From Nostoc sp. LPT (lineage in GTDB: Bacteria; Cyanobacteriota; Cyanobacteriia; Cyanobacteriales; Nostocaceae), in assembly GCF_017115165.1 (NCBI RefSeq), contig NZ_JABXKF010000019.1, forward strand, positions 18,028-82,027: 64,000 bases of DNA. The letters run 5' to 3'. The notes under the pieces were generated by a model that was not told where the DNA came from, made no database searches, and saw nothing but the letters and a program-made list of their open reading frames with translations. Positions within the stretch are counted from its first letter, which is position 1. Each line of letters starts with the position of its first letter. A program made the position numbers and the translations under genes. Below are positions 37,789-46,411 of the stretch, one piece after another.

Positions 37789-40700
37789 ATGGAAGCTCAA
37801 AATATAGAGGACATCTACACACTTTCGCCTACTCAACAGGGTATGCTATTTCACATCCTTTCGGCTCCAGATTCGAGGATGTATGTGGAGCAAACAGTAT
37901 GTACCTTGCACGCCACTCTCAACATCTCAGCTTTTGAGCAGGTTTGGCAGCAAGTAATAGACCGACATCCGAGTTTGAGGACAGCTTTTGTATGGCAAGG
38001 TCTGAATCAGCCAGTTCAGATAGTACACCAACAAGCTAAACTGGCGATCGCGCATTATGATTGGCGTGAGCTTTCAACGACTCAACAGGAAGCACAACTA
38101 CAAAGTTACCTGGAAGCAGACCAAAAAAGTGGCTTTGATTTGGCTCAACCACCCTTAATGCGGCTGGCCTTAATTCAGACAGAGGTGGATACTTACCAAT
38201 TTATTTGGAGCATTTGTCACTTAGTCTTAGATGCGTGGTGTGTGAACACAATCCTCAAAGAATTTTTGTCCTGCTACGAGGCACTTTGTCAAGGCCGGAT
38301 TCTCCAGTTGCAACCAAGCCGTCCTTATCGGGATTACATCAGTTGGCTGAAACAGCAAGATTTATCGGAGGCTGAGGTCTTTTGGCGAAAATATCTTCAG
38401 GGCTTCACAACACCAACTTCTTTAATAGCAGATGGGAAAAGTCAACAAGAAGGTTTCAATCAACAACAAGTCCAACTGTCGCTAACAACCACAGAAGCAC
38501 TTAAGTCTTTAGCGCAACAACATCATTTGACCTTGAACACCTTATTACAAGGGGTTTGGGCATTGCTGTTAAGTTATTACAGCAATGAAGCAGATGTAGT
38601 GTACGGAACCGTTGTGTCTGGAAGACCACCAACATTATTAGGGGTTTCGTATATGGTGGGACTTTTTATCAACACCCTACCAGTGCGCGTACTCGTTTCT
38701 GGTGAAGTTTCGCTTTTATCTTGGCTGAAAGAACTCCATTCCCAACAGCTTAGTATACGTAGATACGAATGTACCCCTCTAATTCAAATTCAGAATTGGA
38801 GTCAAGTACCTCCAGGGATACCTTTGTTCAAGAGCATTTTGGTGTTTGAAAACTCTTCCGCCAATATTTCTAATTTACCTACAGGAAACTTGAAAATTGA
38901 TAATGTTCGCTCTTTTATCAACTCTAACTATCCTCTTGTTCTTTTAGTTAAACCTTGGTCGCAGTTATCGTTGAATATATTTTATGACTTACGTTACTTC
39001 AATACTATGACGGTAACTAGAATGTTGAGTCATTTGTCAGCGCTGCTAAACAATATAGTTGCAAATTCCGACACTACACTGAGAACTTTGACCCATAGTA
39101 TTGTCGATATTGAGCGACAGCAACTGCTCGTTGAATTCAACAATACAAGAAGAGATTATGTTAATGACAAGTGTATCCACCAATTAATCGAGTCACAGGC
39201 AGAACGTACTCCAGAAAATGTAGCTGTGGTGTTTAAAAATGAGCAATTAACTTACCGAGAATTGAATACCAGAGCCAATCAACTAGCACACCGTCTTCAA
39301 GCTTTGGGAGTTGAACCCGATGTATTAGTGGGGATTTGTGTAGAACGCTCTTGGGAAATGTTGGTAGGTATACTAGGCATTCTCAAAGCTGGAGGAGCAT
39401 ACGTACCAATCGATCCAATGTATCCCAACCAGCGATTGAGTTATATGCTGGAAGATTCTCAGGTATCAATAATATTGACCCAAGAACGGTTGGTGAAAAG
39501 CTTACCTGATATTGGAGCGCAAGTACTCTGCTTAGATACTCTTTGGGATGCAATTGCTCAAGAAAGTTATGAGAATCCTACAAGTGAAGTAAAGACTGAG
39601 AACCTGGCTTACTTAATTTATACTTCTGGATCTACAGGACAACCCAAAGGAGTGCAGGTTACGCATCAAAACTTAGTTCACTCGACGACTGCTCGGATTT
39701 GTTATTATGAGCAACCTGTAACAGGCTTTCTCTTAACTTCACCTTTTGCTTTTGATAGCTCTGTCGCAGTCATTTTTTGGACACTTTGTCAAGGGGGTTT
39801 TGTCTCAGTTTTACCGGAAAATGGGCAATTAGATATTAAACAGATGATAGAGGCGATGTCTACGGCAGCAAGCTACGCTCAACAACAAATTTCTCATTTA
39901 TTATGTCTACCATCTCTCTACAAGCTGATTTTAGAGCAAGCCCAACCACAGCAACTACTCAGCCTAAAAACCGTCATTGTCGCTGGAGAATCCTGTCCAA
40001 AAGAGCTTGTTAAGCAACATCGTGAATTATTTCCCCAGACACGCTTATTTAATGAGTATGGCCCAACAGAAGCAACAGTTTGGAGCAGTGTATACAATTG
40101 TCAAAATCATGATTTAAACAATTCTGTTCCCATTGGTCGCCCAATTGCCAACACCCAGATATATTTACTGGATTCTCAACTCCAACCAGTACCAATTGGT
40201 GTATCTGGACAGATATATATTAGTGGTTTTGGTCTGGCTAAAGGTTATCTTAACCGCCCAGAACTAACTGCCCAAAAGTTTATTCCCAATCCATTTAGCA
40301 ATGAACCAAACGCACGCCTCTATAAAACTGGAGATTTAGGGCGTTATCTCTCAGATGGAAACATTGAGTTTCTCGGTCGTCTCGATCAGCAGGTTAAGAT
40401 TCGCGGGTATCGGATTGAGCTAGCTGAAATTGAAGCCGTTCTGAATCAACACTCAGCTGTACAAGAAGCGATCGCTATCGCCCAAGAAGATATTGATGCT
40501 CACCGCCGTTTAATAGCATATATTGTCCCAAAAAAAGAGCAAGTACCCACAGTTGATGATTTGCGTAGCTTCTTGAAAAATTCCTTGCCAGAGTATATGC
40601 TGCCTTCGGTGTTCGTGATGCTGAAGGCGCTACCACTAAATCCCAATGGCAAAGTAGACCGTCAAGCCCTTCCCATTCCCGACCAAGAAAGACCAAATCT

Positions 40701-42231
40701 GGAAGCAGTATTTGTCGCACCTAGCACTGCGATCGAAGTAGCACTGGCAGAGATTTGGTCACAAGTTCTTGGTGTAGAACAAGTAGGCATTCACGACAAC
40801 TTCTTTAAGTTAGGGGGTCATTCCTTGCTGGTTACTAAGCTGGTATTGCGAGTGCGAGAAACTTTCCAAGTAGAACTTCCCTTACGCAGTCTGTTTGAGA
40901 TGCCTACCGTAGCAAGTTTAGCCAAGAATCTTGAGATCGCTCAAAAGACAGGAGCTTCTACTATTGGTACGAAAACTGTTGCGGATCTACAGACTGAAGC
41001 TGTTCTTGACCCCACAATTCGTCCAGAGGTTATAGCCATTGAGTGTACGACTGAGCCTGATCACATCTTCCTAACAGGAGCCACAGGCTTTTTGGGAGCT
41101 TTTTTGCTTTATGAACTTCTTCAGCAAACCCAAGCGGATATCTATTGTCTGGTACGTTCGCCTAATGCCGAAGAAGGTAAAAAAAGAATTCAAAGCAGCC
41201 TTGAATCTTATTTACTCTGGGATGAATCTTTAAGCCCTAGAATTATATCAGTTGTGGGAGACCTGTCTCAGCCGCTTTTAGGTCTTAGTGAGGAACAGTT
41301 TCGAGCGATGGCTGAGTTAGTTGATATCATTTATCACAATGGAGCATGGGTTCATCATACTTCTCCTTACTCTGTACTTAAGGCAGCTAATGTTCTGGGA
41401 ACACAAGAAGTTTTGAGATTGGCAAGTCAAACTAAAGTCAAGCCTGTGCATTTTATTTCTACCATTAGCGTTTTCTCCTCAGTTGGTCATTCTGGAGTTA
41501 AAGTGGTTCAAGAACAGGACAGTCTTGATGATTACCAAGTACCAAGGGGTGGCTATTCCCAGAGTAAATGGGTTGCCGAAAAGTTAGTAACTATTGGGCG
41601 TGATCGAGGTATTCCTGCTTGTATCTATAGGCTGGGACGTGTATCAGGGCATAGCCAAACCGGTGTCTCTAATATAAATGACTTTTTGTATCGACTGATA
41701 ATAGGTTGTATCCAGCTTGGATGTATGCCAGAAGTAGAGATGATTGAGAACATGGCTCCTGTGGATTATATCAGCAGAGCGATCGTCCATTTATCGAGGC
41801 AACAAGAATCTCTAGGAAAAGCTTTTCACTTAGTTAATCCCCAGTCTTTCAACTCAAGTATGTTGAGCAACTTAATCTGTTCGTCTGGTTACTCTCTTAA
41901 ACAAATTCCTTATGACCAGTGGCAATTAGAACTGCTTAGAATTGCTCAACGAGAGCCAGAACATGCCTTGTATCCGCTGGTGCCGCTTTTGCTGACCAAG
42001 GAATCTCAAGAGAAAATTCCAAACTCAGCAGTACTACAGTTTGACTGTCAAAATACACTCAATGGGTTTGTAGACACCTCTATTGTGTGTCCACCAGTAG
42101 ATGAGCAGTTACTTCGTACTTACTTTTCATCTCTAATTCTTAGCGGCTTTTTTGAGGCTCAACAACTGAGTAATAAGTCGGAAAGTTCCTCGAAAAAAAC
42201 ACTTAGATTTACTTCCAAGCAAAGCACCTAA
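37789..42231 (+). CDS. Nonribosomal peptide synthetase: C-A-PCP-thioester reductase
   Basis: 1480 residues, 12 bp after the first NRPS gene. C3 begins DIYTLSPTQQGMLFHIL; its active site ICHLVLDAW keeps the second His, with Cys for the first and Ala for Gly. A3 (IYTSGSTGQPKGVQ, about 612) has pocket residues D-S-A-L-I-A-E-V-W-K, identical to A2 of the previous protein. PCP4 is LGGHSLLVTK (about 1010). The end is an NAD(P)-dependent thioester reductase with LTGATGFLGAFLL, serine region STISVFSS and catalytic YSQSKW (about 1255). It should release the peptide as an aldehyde or alcohol. The aminotransferase encoded next could convert the aldehyde to an amine. Confidence 0.93.
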   Translation: MEAQNIEDIYTLSPTQQGMLFHILSAPDSRMYVEQTVCTLHATLNISAFEQVWQQVIDRHPSLRTAFVWQGLNQPVQIVHQQAKLAIAHYDWRELSTTQQEAQLQSYLEADQKSGFDLAQPPLMRLALIQTEVDTYQFIWSICHLVLDAWCVNTILKEFLSCYEALCQGRILQLQPSRPYRDYISWLKQQDLSEAEVFWRKYLQGFTTPTSLIADGKSQQEGFNQQQVQLSLTTTEALKSLAQQHHLTLNTLLQGVWALLLSYYSNEADVVYGTVVSGRPPTLLGVSYMVGLFINTLPVRVLVSGEVSLLSWLKELHSQQLSIRRYECTPLIQIQNWSQVPPGIPLFKSILVFENSSANISNLPTGNLKIDNVRSFINSNYPLVLLVKPWSQLSLNIFYDLRYFNTMTVTRMLSHLSALLNNIVANSDTTLRTLTHSIVDIERQQLLVEFNNTRRDYVNDKCIHQLIESQAERTPENVAVVFKNEQLTYRELNTRANQLAHRLQALGVEPDVLVGICVERSWEMLVGILGILKAGGAYVPIDPMYPNQRLSYMLEDSQVSIILTQERLVKSLPDIGAQVLCLDTLWDAIAQESYENPTSEVKTENLAYLIYTSGSTGQPKGVQVTHQNLVHSTTARICYYEQPVTGFLLTSPFAFDSSVAVIFWTLCQGGFVSVLPENGQLDIKQMIEAMSTAASYAQQQISHLLCLPSLYKLILEQAQPQQLLSLKTVIVAGESCPKELVKQHRELFPQTRLFNEYGPTEATVWSSVYNCQNHDLNNSVPIGRPIANTQIYLLDSQLQPVPIGVSGQIYISGFGLAKGYLNRPELTAQKFIPNPFSNEPNARLYKTGDLGRYLSDGNIEFLGRLDQQVKIRGYRIELAEIEAVLNQHSAVQEAIAIAQEDIDAHRRLIAYIVPKKEQVPTVDDLRSFLKNSLPEYMLPSVFVMLKALPLNPNGKVDRQALPIPDQERPNLEAVFVAPSTAIEVALAEIWSQVLGVEQVGIHDNFFKLGGHSLLVTKLVLRVRETFQVELPLRSLFEMPTVASLAKNLEIAQKTGASTIGTKTVADLQTEAVLDPTIRPEVIAIECTTEPDHIFLTGATGFLGAFLLYELLQQTQADIYCLVRSPNAEEGKKRIQSSLESYLLWDESLSPRIISVVGDLSQPLLGLSEEQFRAMAELVDIIYHNGAWVHHTSPYSVLKAANVLGTQEVLRLASQTKVKPVHFISTISVFSSVGHSGVKVVQEQDSLDDYQVPRGGYSQSKWVAEKLVTIGRDRGIPACIYRLGRVSGHSQTGVSNINDFLYRLIIGCIQLGCMPEVEMIENMAPVDYISRAIVHLSRQQESLGKAFHLVNPQSFNSSMLSNLICSSGYSLKQIPYDQWQLELLRIAQREPEHALYPLVPLLLTKESQEKIPNSAVLQFDCQNTLNGFVDTSIVCPPVDEQLLRTYFSSLILSGFFEAQQLSNKSESSSKKTLRFTSKQST

Positions 42232-42368
42232 AGATGCCTAAACCATGCCTCACTTCTTCAAGCTTACTCTTAGACATAGTAGTCATCTTTACAATAAAAG
42301 TAATCGTTAGATGACTAGACGACAACGCCGATTAAGAACAAAAAACTTATTGAACTCAAACCAAAAAA

Positions 42369-43775
42369 ATGAACAGAACTCTCATAAATGAAGAAACAAC
42401 TAACTTACAACAGAGGTATTTAGAAGCGTTTATTGAACGCTACACCAAGCGCACCGAAACCTCAAAACAACTTACACAAACCTACCGTCCAGTTTTAGCA
42501 AATAGCCGAGCTTCATTCGGGTTCCGTTTGTCCATCAAGGAAATATTCTATCCCATCATTGGCAAGCAAGCACAAGGCTCCCGAATGTGGGATGTTGATG
42601 GTAACGAATATATAGATTTAGGGGGATTTGGGGTGAATCTCTTTGGTAATAATCCCCCCTTTATTAAGGAAGCTTTGGCAGCGCAACTTGAGCAAGGAAT
42701 ACAGATTAGTCCCCAAGCAGAGTTTGCTGGTGAAGTTGCTTCGTTAATCTGTGAACTGACGGGGATGGAGCGGGTCACTTTTGTTAATTCAGGCACAGAA
42801 GCCGTGATGACAGCACTACGACTAGCCCGTTCCGCCACAAACCGCTACAAAATTGCTCTCTTTTCAGGGTCTTATCATGGTCATTCTGATGGCACGCTGA
42901 TGATAGCGCACAAAGGCGCAGAAAATCCGCGTGCAGTACCTCTTGCTCGGGGCATATCGTCAAATATTGCTGAAGATGTGTTGGTACTGGATTATGGGAA
43001 TTTTGAGTCACTTGAGGTAATCAAAGCTTATGCATCCGAACTGGCAGCGGTTCTGGTTGAACCCGTACAAAGTCGCCGACCTGAGTTGCAGCCCCAAGCA
43101 TTTCTCCAACAATTGAGGCAATTGACTCAAGAATCCGGGATAGCATTAATTTTTGACGAGATGGTTACAGGATTCCGCATTCATCCAGGAGGAGCGCAGG
43201 CATGGTTTGGTGTTGAAGCCGATCTCGCAACCTATGGAAAGATTATTGGTGGCGGAATGCCGATTGGTGTGGTTGCTGGCAAGGCGACTTATATGGATGG
43301 GGTTGACGGCGGTATGTGGAATTATGGGGATGAGTCCTACCCTCAAGCGAAAACGACGTTTGTTGCAGGTACCTTCTCCAAGCACCCGCTCGCTATGGCA
43401 GCAGCACGGGTCGTTCTACAGCATCTCAAAAGTCAGGGTTCTGGACTACAGCAGCAGTTGAACCAACGTACTTCGCAATTCGTTGAAACCCTAAATGCTT
43501 ACTTTGAAGCCAATAAAGTGCCTTTGGGAGTTGCTAATTTTGGCTCGTTTTTTGGTCCTGTGCTTTTGGGAAACGCTACCTCAAATCATTCTACTGTTTT
43601 AGAAAATATCGATTTGCTACTCTATCATCTGCTCGCTAAGGGAATCTATTTACGAGGAGGATGTTTTCTATCTACAGCTCATACCGATGAGGATATTGAC
43701 TGTATCATTCATGCCATCAAGGATAGCGTAGAGGAAATGCAAGAGGGAGGCTTCTTGGTAGATTCCTATTCCTAA
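42369..43775 (+). CDS. Class III (GSAM-like) PLP aminotransferase of the NRPS cluster
   Basis: 468 residues. Marks are SRMWDVDGNEYIDL, FVNSGTEAVMTALRLAR, SGSYHGHSDG, LIFDEMVTGFRIHPGG and the PLP-lysine region TTFVAGTFSKHPLAMAAAR. It resembles glutamate-1-semialdehyde aminomutase-like enzymes and the AMT domains found inside NRPS/PKS proteins, rather than a primary-metabolism transaminase. Its position right after a reductase-terminated NRPS suggests amination of the released peptide aldehyde, as known for MxcL in myxochelin B biosynthesis; that link is inference. A 137-bp gap precedes the gene and no clear Shine-Dalgarno is seen. Confidence 0.88.
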   Translation: MNRTLINEETTNLQQRYLEAFIERYTKRTETSKQLTQTYRPVLANSRASFGFRLSIKEIFYPIIGKQAQGSRMWDVDGNEYIDLGGFGVNLFGNNPPFIKEALAAQLEQGIQISPQAEFAGEVASLICELTGMERVTFVNSGTEAVMTALRLARSATNRYKIALFSGSYHGHSDGTLMIAHKGAENPRAVPLARGISSNIAEDVLVLDYGNFESLEVIKAYASELAAVLVEPVQSRRPELQPQAFLQQLRQLTQESGIALIFDEMVTGFRIHPGGAQAWFGVEADLATYGKIIGGGMPIGVVAGKATYMDGVDGGMWNYGDESYPQAKTTFVAGTFSKHPLAMAAARVVLQHLKSQGSGLQQQLNQRTSQFVETLNAYFEANKVPLGVANFGSFFGPVLLGNATSNHSTVLENIDLLLYHLLAKGIYLRGGCFLSTAHTDEDIDCIIHAIKDSVEEMQEGGFLVDSYS

Positions 43776-43828
43776 CTTCGTTTGTCTCTCTCGGTCGTAC
43801 TGATGACTGAAACTTTAGCTATCGTAGA

Positions 43829-45127
43829 ATGCGAATCTTCATCCTGATCTGGTTTGGGCAGCTTATTTCACTGATTGGCTCTGGGCTGACTCGATTTGCT
43901 TTAGGTGTCTGGGTATACCGAAATACTGGGTCAGTCACACAATATGCCCTGATTTCTTTGTTCGCAATACTGCCAAGCATCTTGTTGTCACCCTTGGTCG
44001 GTGTGCTTGTAGATCGCTGGAACCGACGTTCTTGCATGATACTTAGCGATGCCGGAGCAGGACTGAGTACGCTGGCTATTGCGCTATTGCTCTTCGTTGG
44101 TCGGCTTGAAGTCTGGCATATCTACTTGGTTGTAGGAGTTAGTTCGACCTTTAGCGCTTTCCAGTGGCCAGCCTATACTGCTGCTACTACAATGCTTGTC
44201 CCAAAGCAACACCTTGGTCGTGCCAGTGGTATGGTGCAATTTGCAGAGGCAACTTCACGGCTGCTTGCACCGATGTTAGCAGGTGTGCTGGTTGTGACTA
44301 TTCAGATTCAGGGCATCATCCTGATCGACTGCGTTACTTTTCTCTTTTCCCTGGTGACGCTGCTACTCGTCCGATTCCCTCAGCCGAAAACTACCGCAGA
44401 GAATGAAGTGAAGAAAAGTTGGCAACTGCGGGAGTTCACCTATGGGTGGACATACATCACTGCTCGACCGGCACTACTGGGATTGTTGATTTTTTTTGCT
44501 GCCATTAATTTCTTAATCGGAGTTGTCAGCGTACTAGTTACACCACTGGTATTAGCCTTTGCTGCGGCTAATGTACTGGGTACGGTGCTGTCCATTGGTG
44601 GAAGCGGTATGTTGGTTGGTGGTCTAGTGATGAGCGTTTGGGGCGGCCCCAAGAACCGTATCCTTGGTGTGTTTGGTTTTACGCTATCAGGTGGACTCTC
44701 TATACTACTTGCGGGGCTTATGCCCTCTGTTCCGGTCTTCTTTGCTGCTGCTTTCATCTACTATTTTGGGGTATCGATGATCGATGGCTGTGACCAAGCT
44801 ATCTGGCAGAGCAAAGTCGCCCCTGCTGTCCAGGGACGAGTGTTTGCCGTGCGAAGTATGCTCGCCTTGGCATCACTACCGCTTGCCTATCTGATTGCAG
44901 GGCCTTTAGCCGATCAAGTTTTCGAGCCATTACTTGCCCCTACAGGGTTATTAGCTGGAAGCATCGGCAAGATCATTGGTGTCGGTAGAGGATACGGTAT
45001 TGCTTTGTTGTTTGTTGTGGTGGGAATGCTGACTATGCTAGCGATCGCTTTTGGCTATCTATATCAACCTCTACGGCGGCTAGATGATCAACTGCCAGAT
45101 GCAATTGCTGATGAGGCTTTCCCATAG
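43829..45127 (+). CDS. MFS exporter (EntS-like)
   Basis: 432 residues with about 10-12 membrane segments. FILIWFGQLISLIGSGLTRFALGVW at the start, LLSPLVGVLVDRWNRR (the MFS loop 2-3 motif) and GRASGMVQFAEATSRLLAPMLAG are typical of EntS/multidrug MFS proteins often encoded in siderophore clusters. The ATG at 43829 is used; an upstream ATG at 43803 runs into a stop. Likely role is export of the NRPS product. It is the last gene of the biosynthetic run, and a strong terminator follows at 45168. Confidence 0.88.
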   Translation: MRIFILIWFGQLISLIGSGLTRFALGVWVYRNTGSVTQYALISLFAILPSILLSPLVGVLVDRWNRRSCMILSDAGAGLSTLAIALLLFVGRLEVWHIYLVVGVSSTFSAFQWPAYTAATTMLVPKQHLGRASGMVQFAEATSRLLAPMLAGVLVVTIQIQGIILIDCVTFLFSLVTLLLVRFPQPKTTAENEVKKSWQLREFTYGWTYITARPALLGLLIFFAAINFLIGVVSVLVTPLVLAFAAANVLGTVLSIGGSGMLVGGLVMSVWGGPKNRILGVFGFTLSGGLSILLAGLMPSVPVFFAAAFIYYFGVSMIDGCDQAIWQSKVAPAVQGRVFAVRSMLALASLPLAYLIAGPLADQVFEPLLAPTGLLAGSIGKIIGVGRGYGIALLFVVVGMLTMLAIAFGYLYQPLRRLDDQLPDAIADEAFP

Positions 45128-45167
45128 AAGAGGCGATTCTGCTGTTATTAGTTGAATAAATATATCC

Positions 45168-45200
45168 GAAGTCTTGGTGGACATAACCAAGACTTCTTTT
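45168..45200 (+). terminator. Strong Rho-independent terminator closing the NRPS operon
   Basis: Perfect 11-bp stem GAAGTCTTGGT / ACCAAGACTTC with a 7-nt loop, followed by TTTTA. It lies 41 bp after the MFS stop codon. Confidence 0.9.
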
Positions 45201-45499
45201 AAATTGCAGGAATCAATTATTAGTAACTGTGCATTTAGCGGGACTTAAACATTTTTGAGGGAAAAACAAGCCTCAAACCCATGCAGGGTAAGGTAAATAC
45301 ACCAAATGTTCAAAAACAGCCCAAACCTCAGATATATTAAGAAACTAAGTAAAACGATGTTAAAGTCTTTCTGGATATAGATTTGAGGTTCTTTTTTGGT
45401 TGTTTTTTGTCTAAGTCACACTAACAAATGGTAGCTATTGCAACCAGTCAGTTTAAGTATTATTAAATTCATAATCATGCTATTATTAGTCCAATATCA
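45201..45499. other. Spacer upstream of the metE riboswitch
   Basis: About 300 bp without a gene. It must contain the promoter of the cobalamin-controlled metE transcript. Nothing else recognised. Confidence 0.4.
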
Positions 45500-45655
45500 A
45501 CTCGGTTCTGGTGGGAGTCAGCCATCAGACGCAAGGGGGAAAGTCCGGTGTAAATCCGGCGCTGTCCCGCAGCTGTAATCAAGGTTCGCCTTGTGAGTCA
45601 GAATGCCCGCCGAAAGTAACACACAAACTCATACCCATCTGCGAGGTACAGGTGA
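45500..45655 (+). promoter_or_regulatory. Cobalamin riboswitch 1 (metE leader)
   Basis: The core GGTGTAAATCCGGCGCTGTC and CCGCAGCTGTAATC, the AGTCAGAATGCCCGCC B12 box and the closing CATCTGCGAGG are present in order. It precedes the DUF1636 gene and metE, with a 270-nt leader. The post-aptamer sequence (CAGCTTCACGTTCTCATAG) is shared with riboswitch 2. Family knowledge predicts that adenosyl- or methylcobalamin lowers expression of the B12-independent methionine synthase. Confidence 0.93.
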
Positions 45656-45928
45656 AAATTGCCATAAATATTTCAACAATACGTCAGCTTCACGTTCTCA
45701 TAGTGCCAGAGATACGCCACAGACTACTCATGGCTGTGAAATTATAGGCAGTTTATTGATGATTGCAATTGCGCTTTGGTGTAACTGTCGGTTACGCTGG
45801 TTTTCGCTTGCGTAAAAGCTTTTGCAACATCATTCTTGCCAAACTTACAGTTATGTTGCAGTTGCACGACTGCAAGAAGTTGTCATATCTGCGATTCAGA
45901 ATTATTTCTACAAACTTCAAAATTAATG

Positions 45929-46336
45929 CTCAATAAACAACATACTTTATTTGTTTGCACGACTTGTGACAGCGTGTGGCAAAACGGTAAACGAGTTGGT
46001 GAAAGTAAAGGTGAACAACTACTACAGCAACTTCAACAACTTGCACAAGATTGGGAATTGCAAAATAAATTCCTCATTCAGGGAGTTGAATGCATGAGTG
46101 CTTGTAACCATTCTTGTGTTATTGCCTTTACAGCAGAAGGTAAATCAACCTATCTCTTTGGCGATTTACCAGTTGACAGCTGTGCATCTGCTGTACTGAA
46201 ATGTGCAACTCAATATTATACTAAGCCTGATGGTTTACTGCCTTGGTCAGAACGACCTGAACCTTTGAAAAAGGGGATTTTAGCAAAGATTCCACCACTA
46301 AATAAGTGGGCAAAATTAAATATAAGTTGTTGTTAA
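45929..46336 (+). CDS. DUF1636 metal-binding-type protein under cobalamin control
   Basis: 135 residues from the ATG at 45929; an in-frame TTG at 45836 would add 31 residues, but family members start near HTLFVCTTCDSVW. Conserved cysteines are CTTC, GVECMSACNHSC and a C-terminal SCC. GDLPVDSCASAVLKCA and DGLLPWSERPEPLKKGI are the usual DUF1636 end. The family has a thioredoxin-like ferredoxin layout and often sits with cobalamin or cobalt genes. It lies between riboswitch 1 and metE and should be co-transcribed. Its biochemical role is unknown. Confidence 0.8.
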   Translation, partial: LNKQHTLFVCTTCDSVWQNGKRVGESKGEQLLQQLQQLAQDWELQNKFLIQGVECMSACNHSCVIAFTAEGKSTYLFGDLPVDSCASAVLKCATQYYTKPDGLLPWSERPEPLKKGILAKIPPLNKWAKLNISCC

Positions 46337-46411
46337 TTGATGATTGGGTAAAATTTCCCAGTTTCCAATCTCTAGTACCTAAATTATTAGTTTTCAAAGG
46401 AATAGAAAGTA

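Noticed and set aside
45836..45928. Upstream TTG start for the DUF1636 protein
   Set aside because: It has no ribosome site, would add an atypical 31-residue extension, and its DNA forms a TTGCAGT/ACTGCAA hairpin (45856-45875) that is more likely part of the leader.
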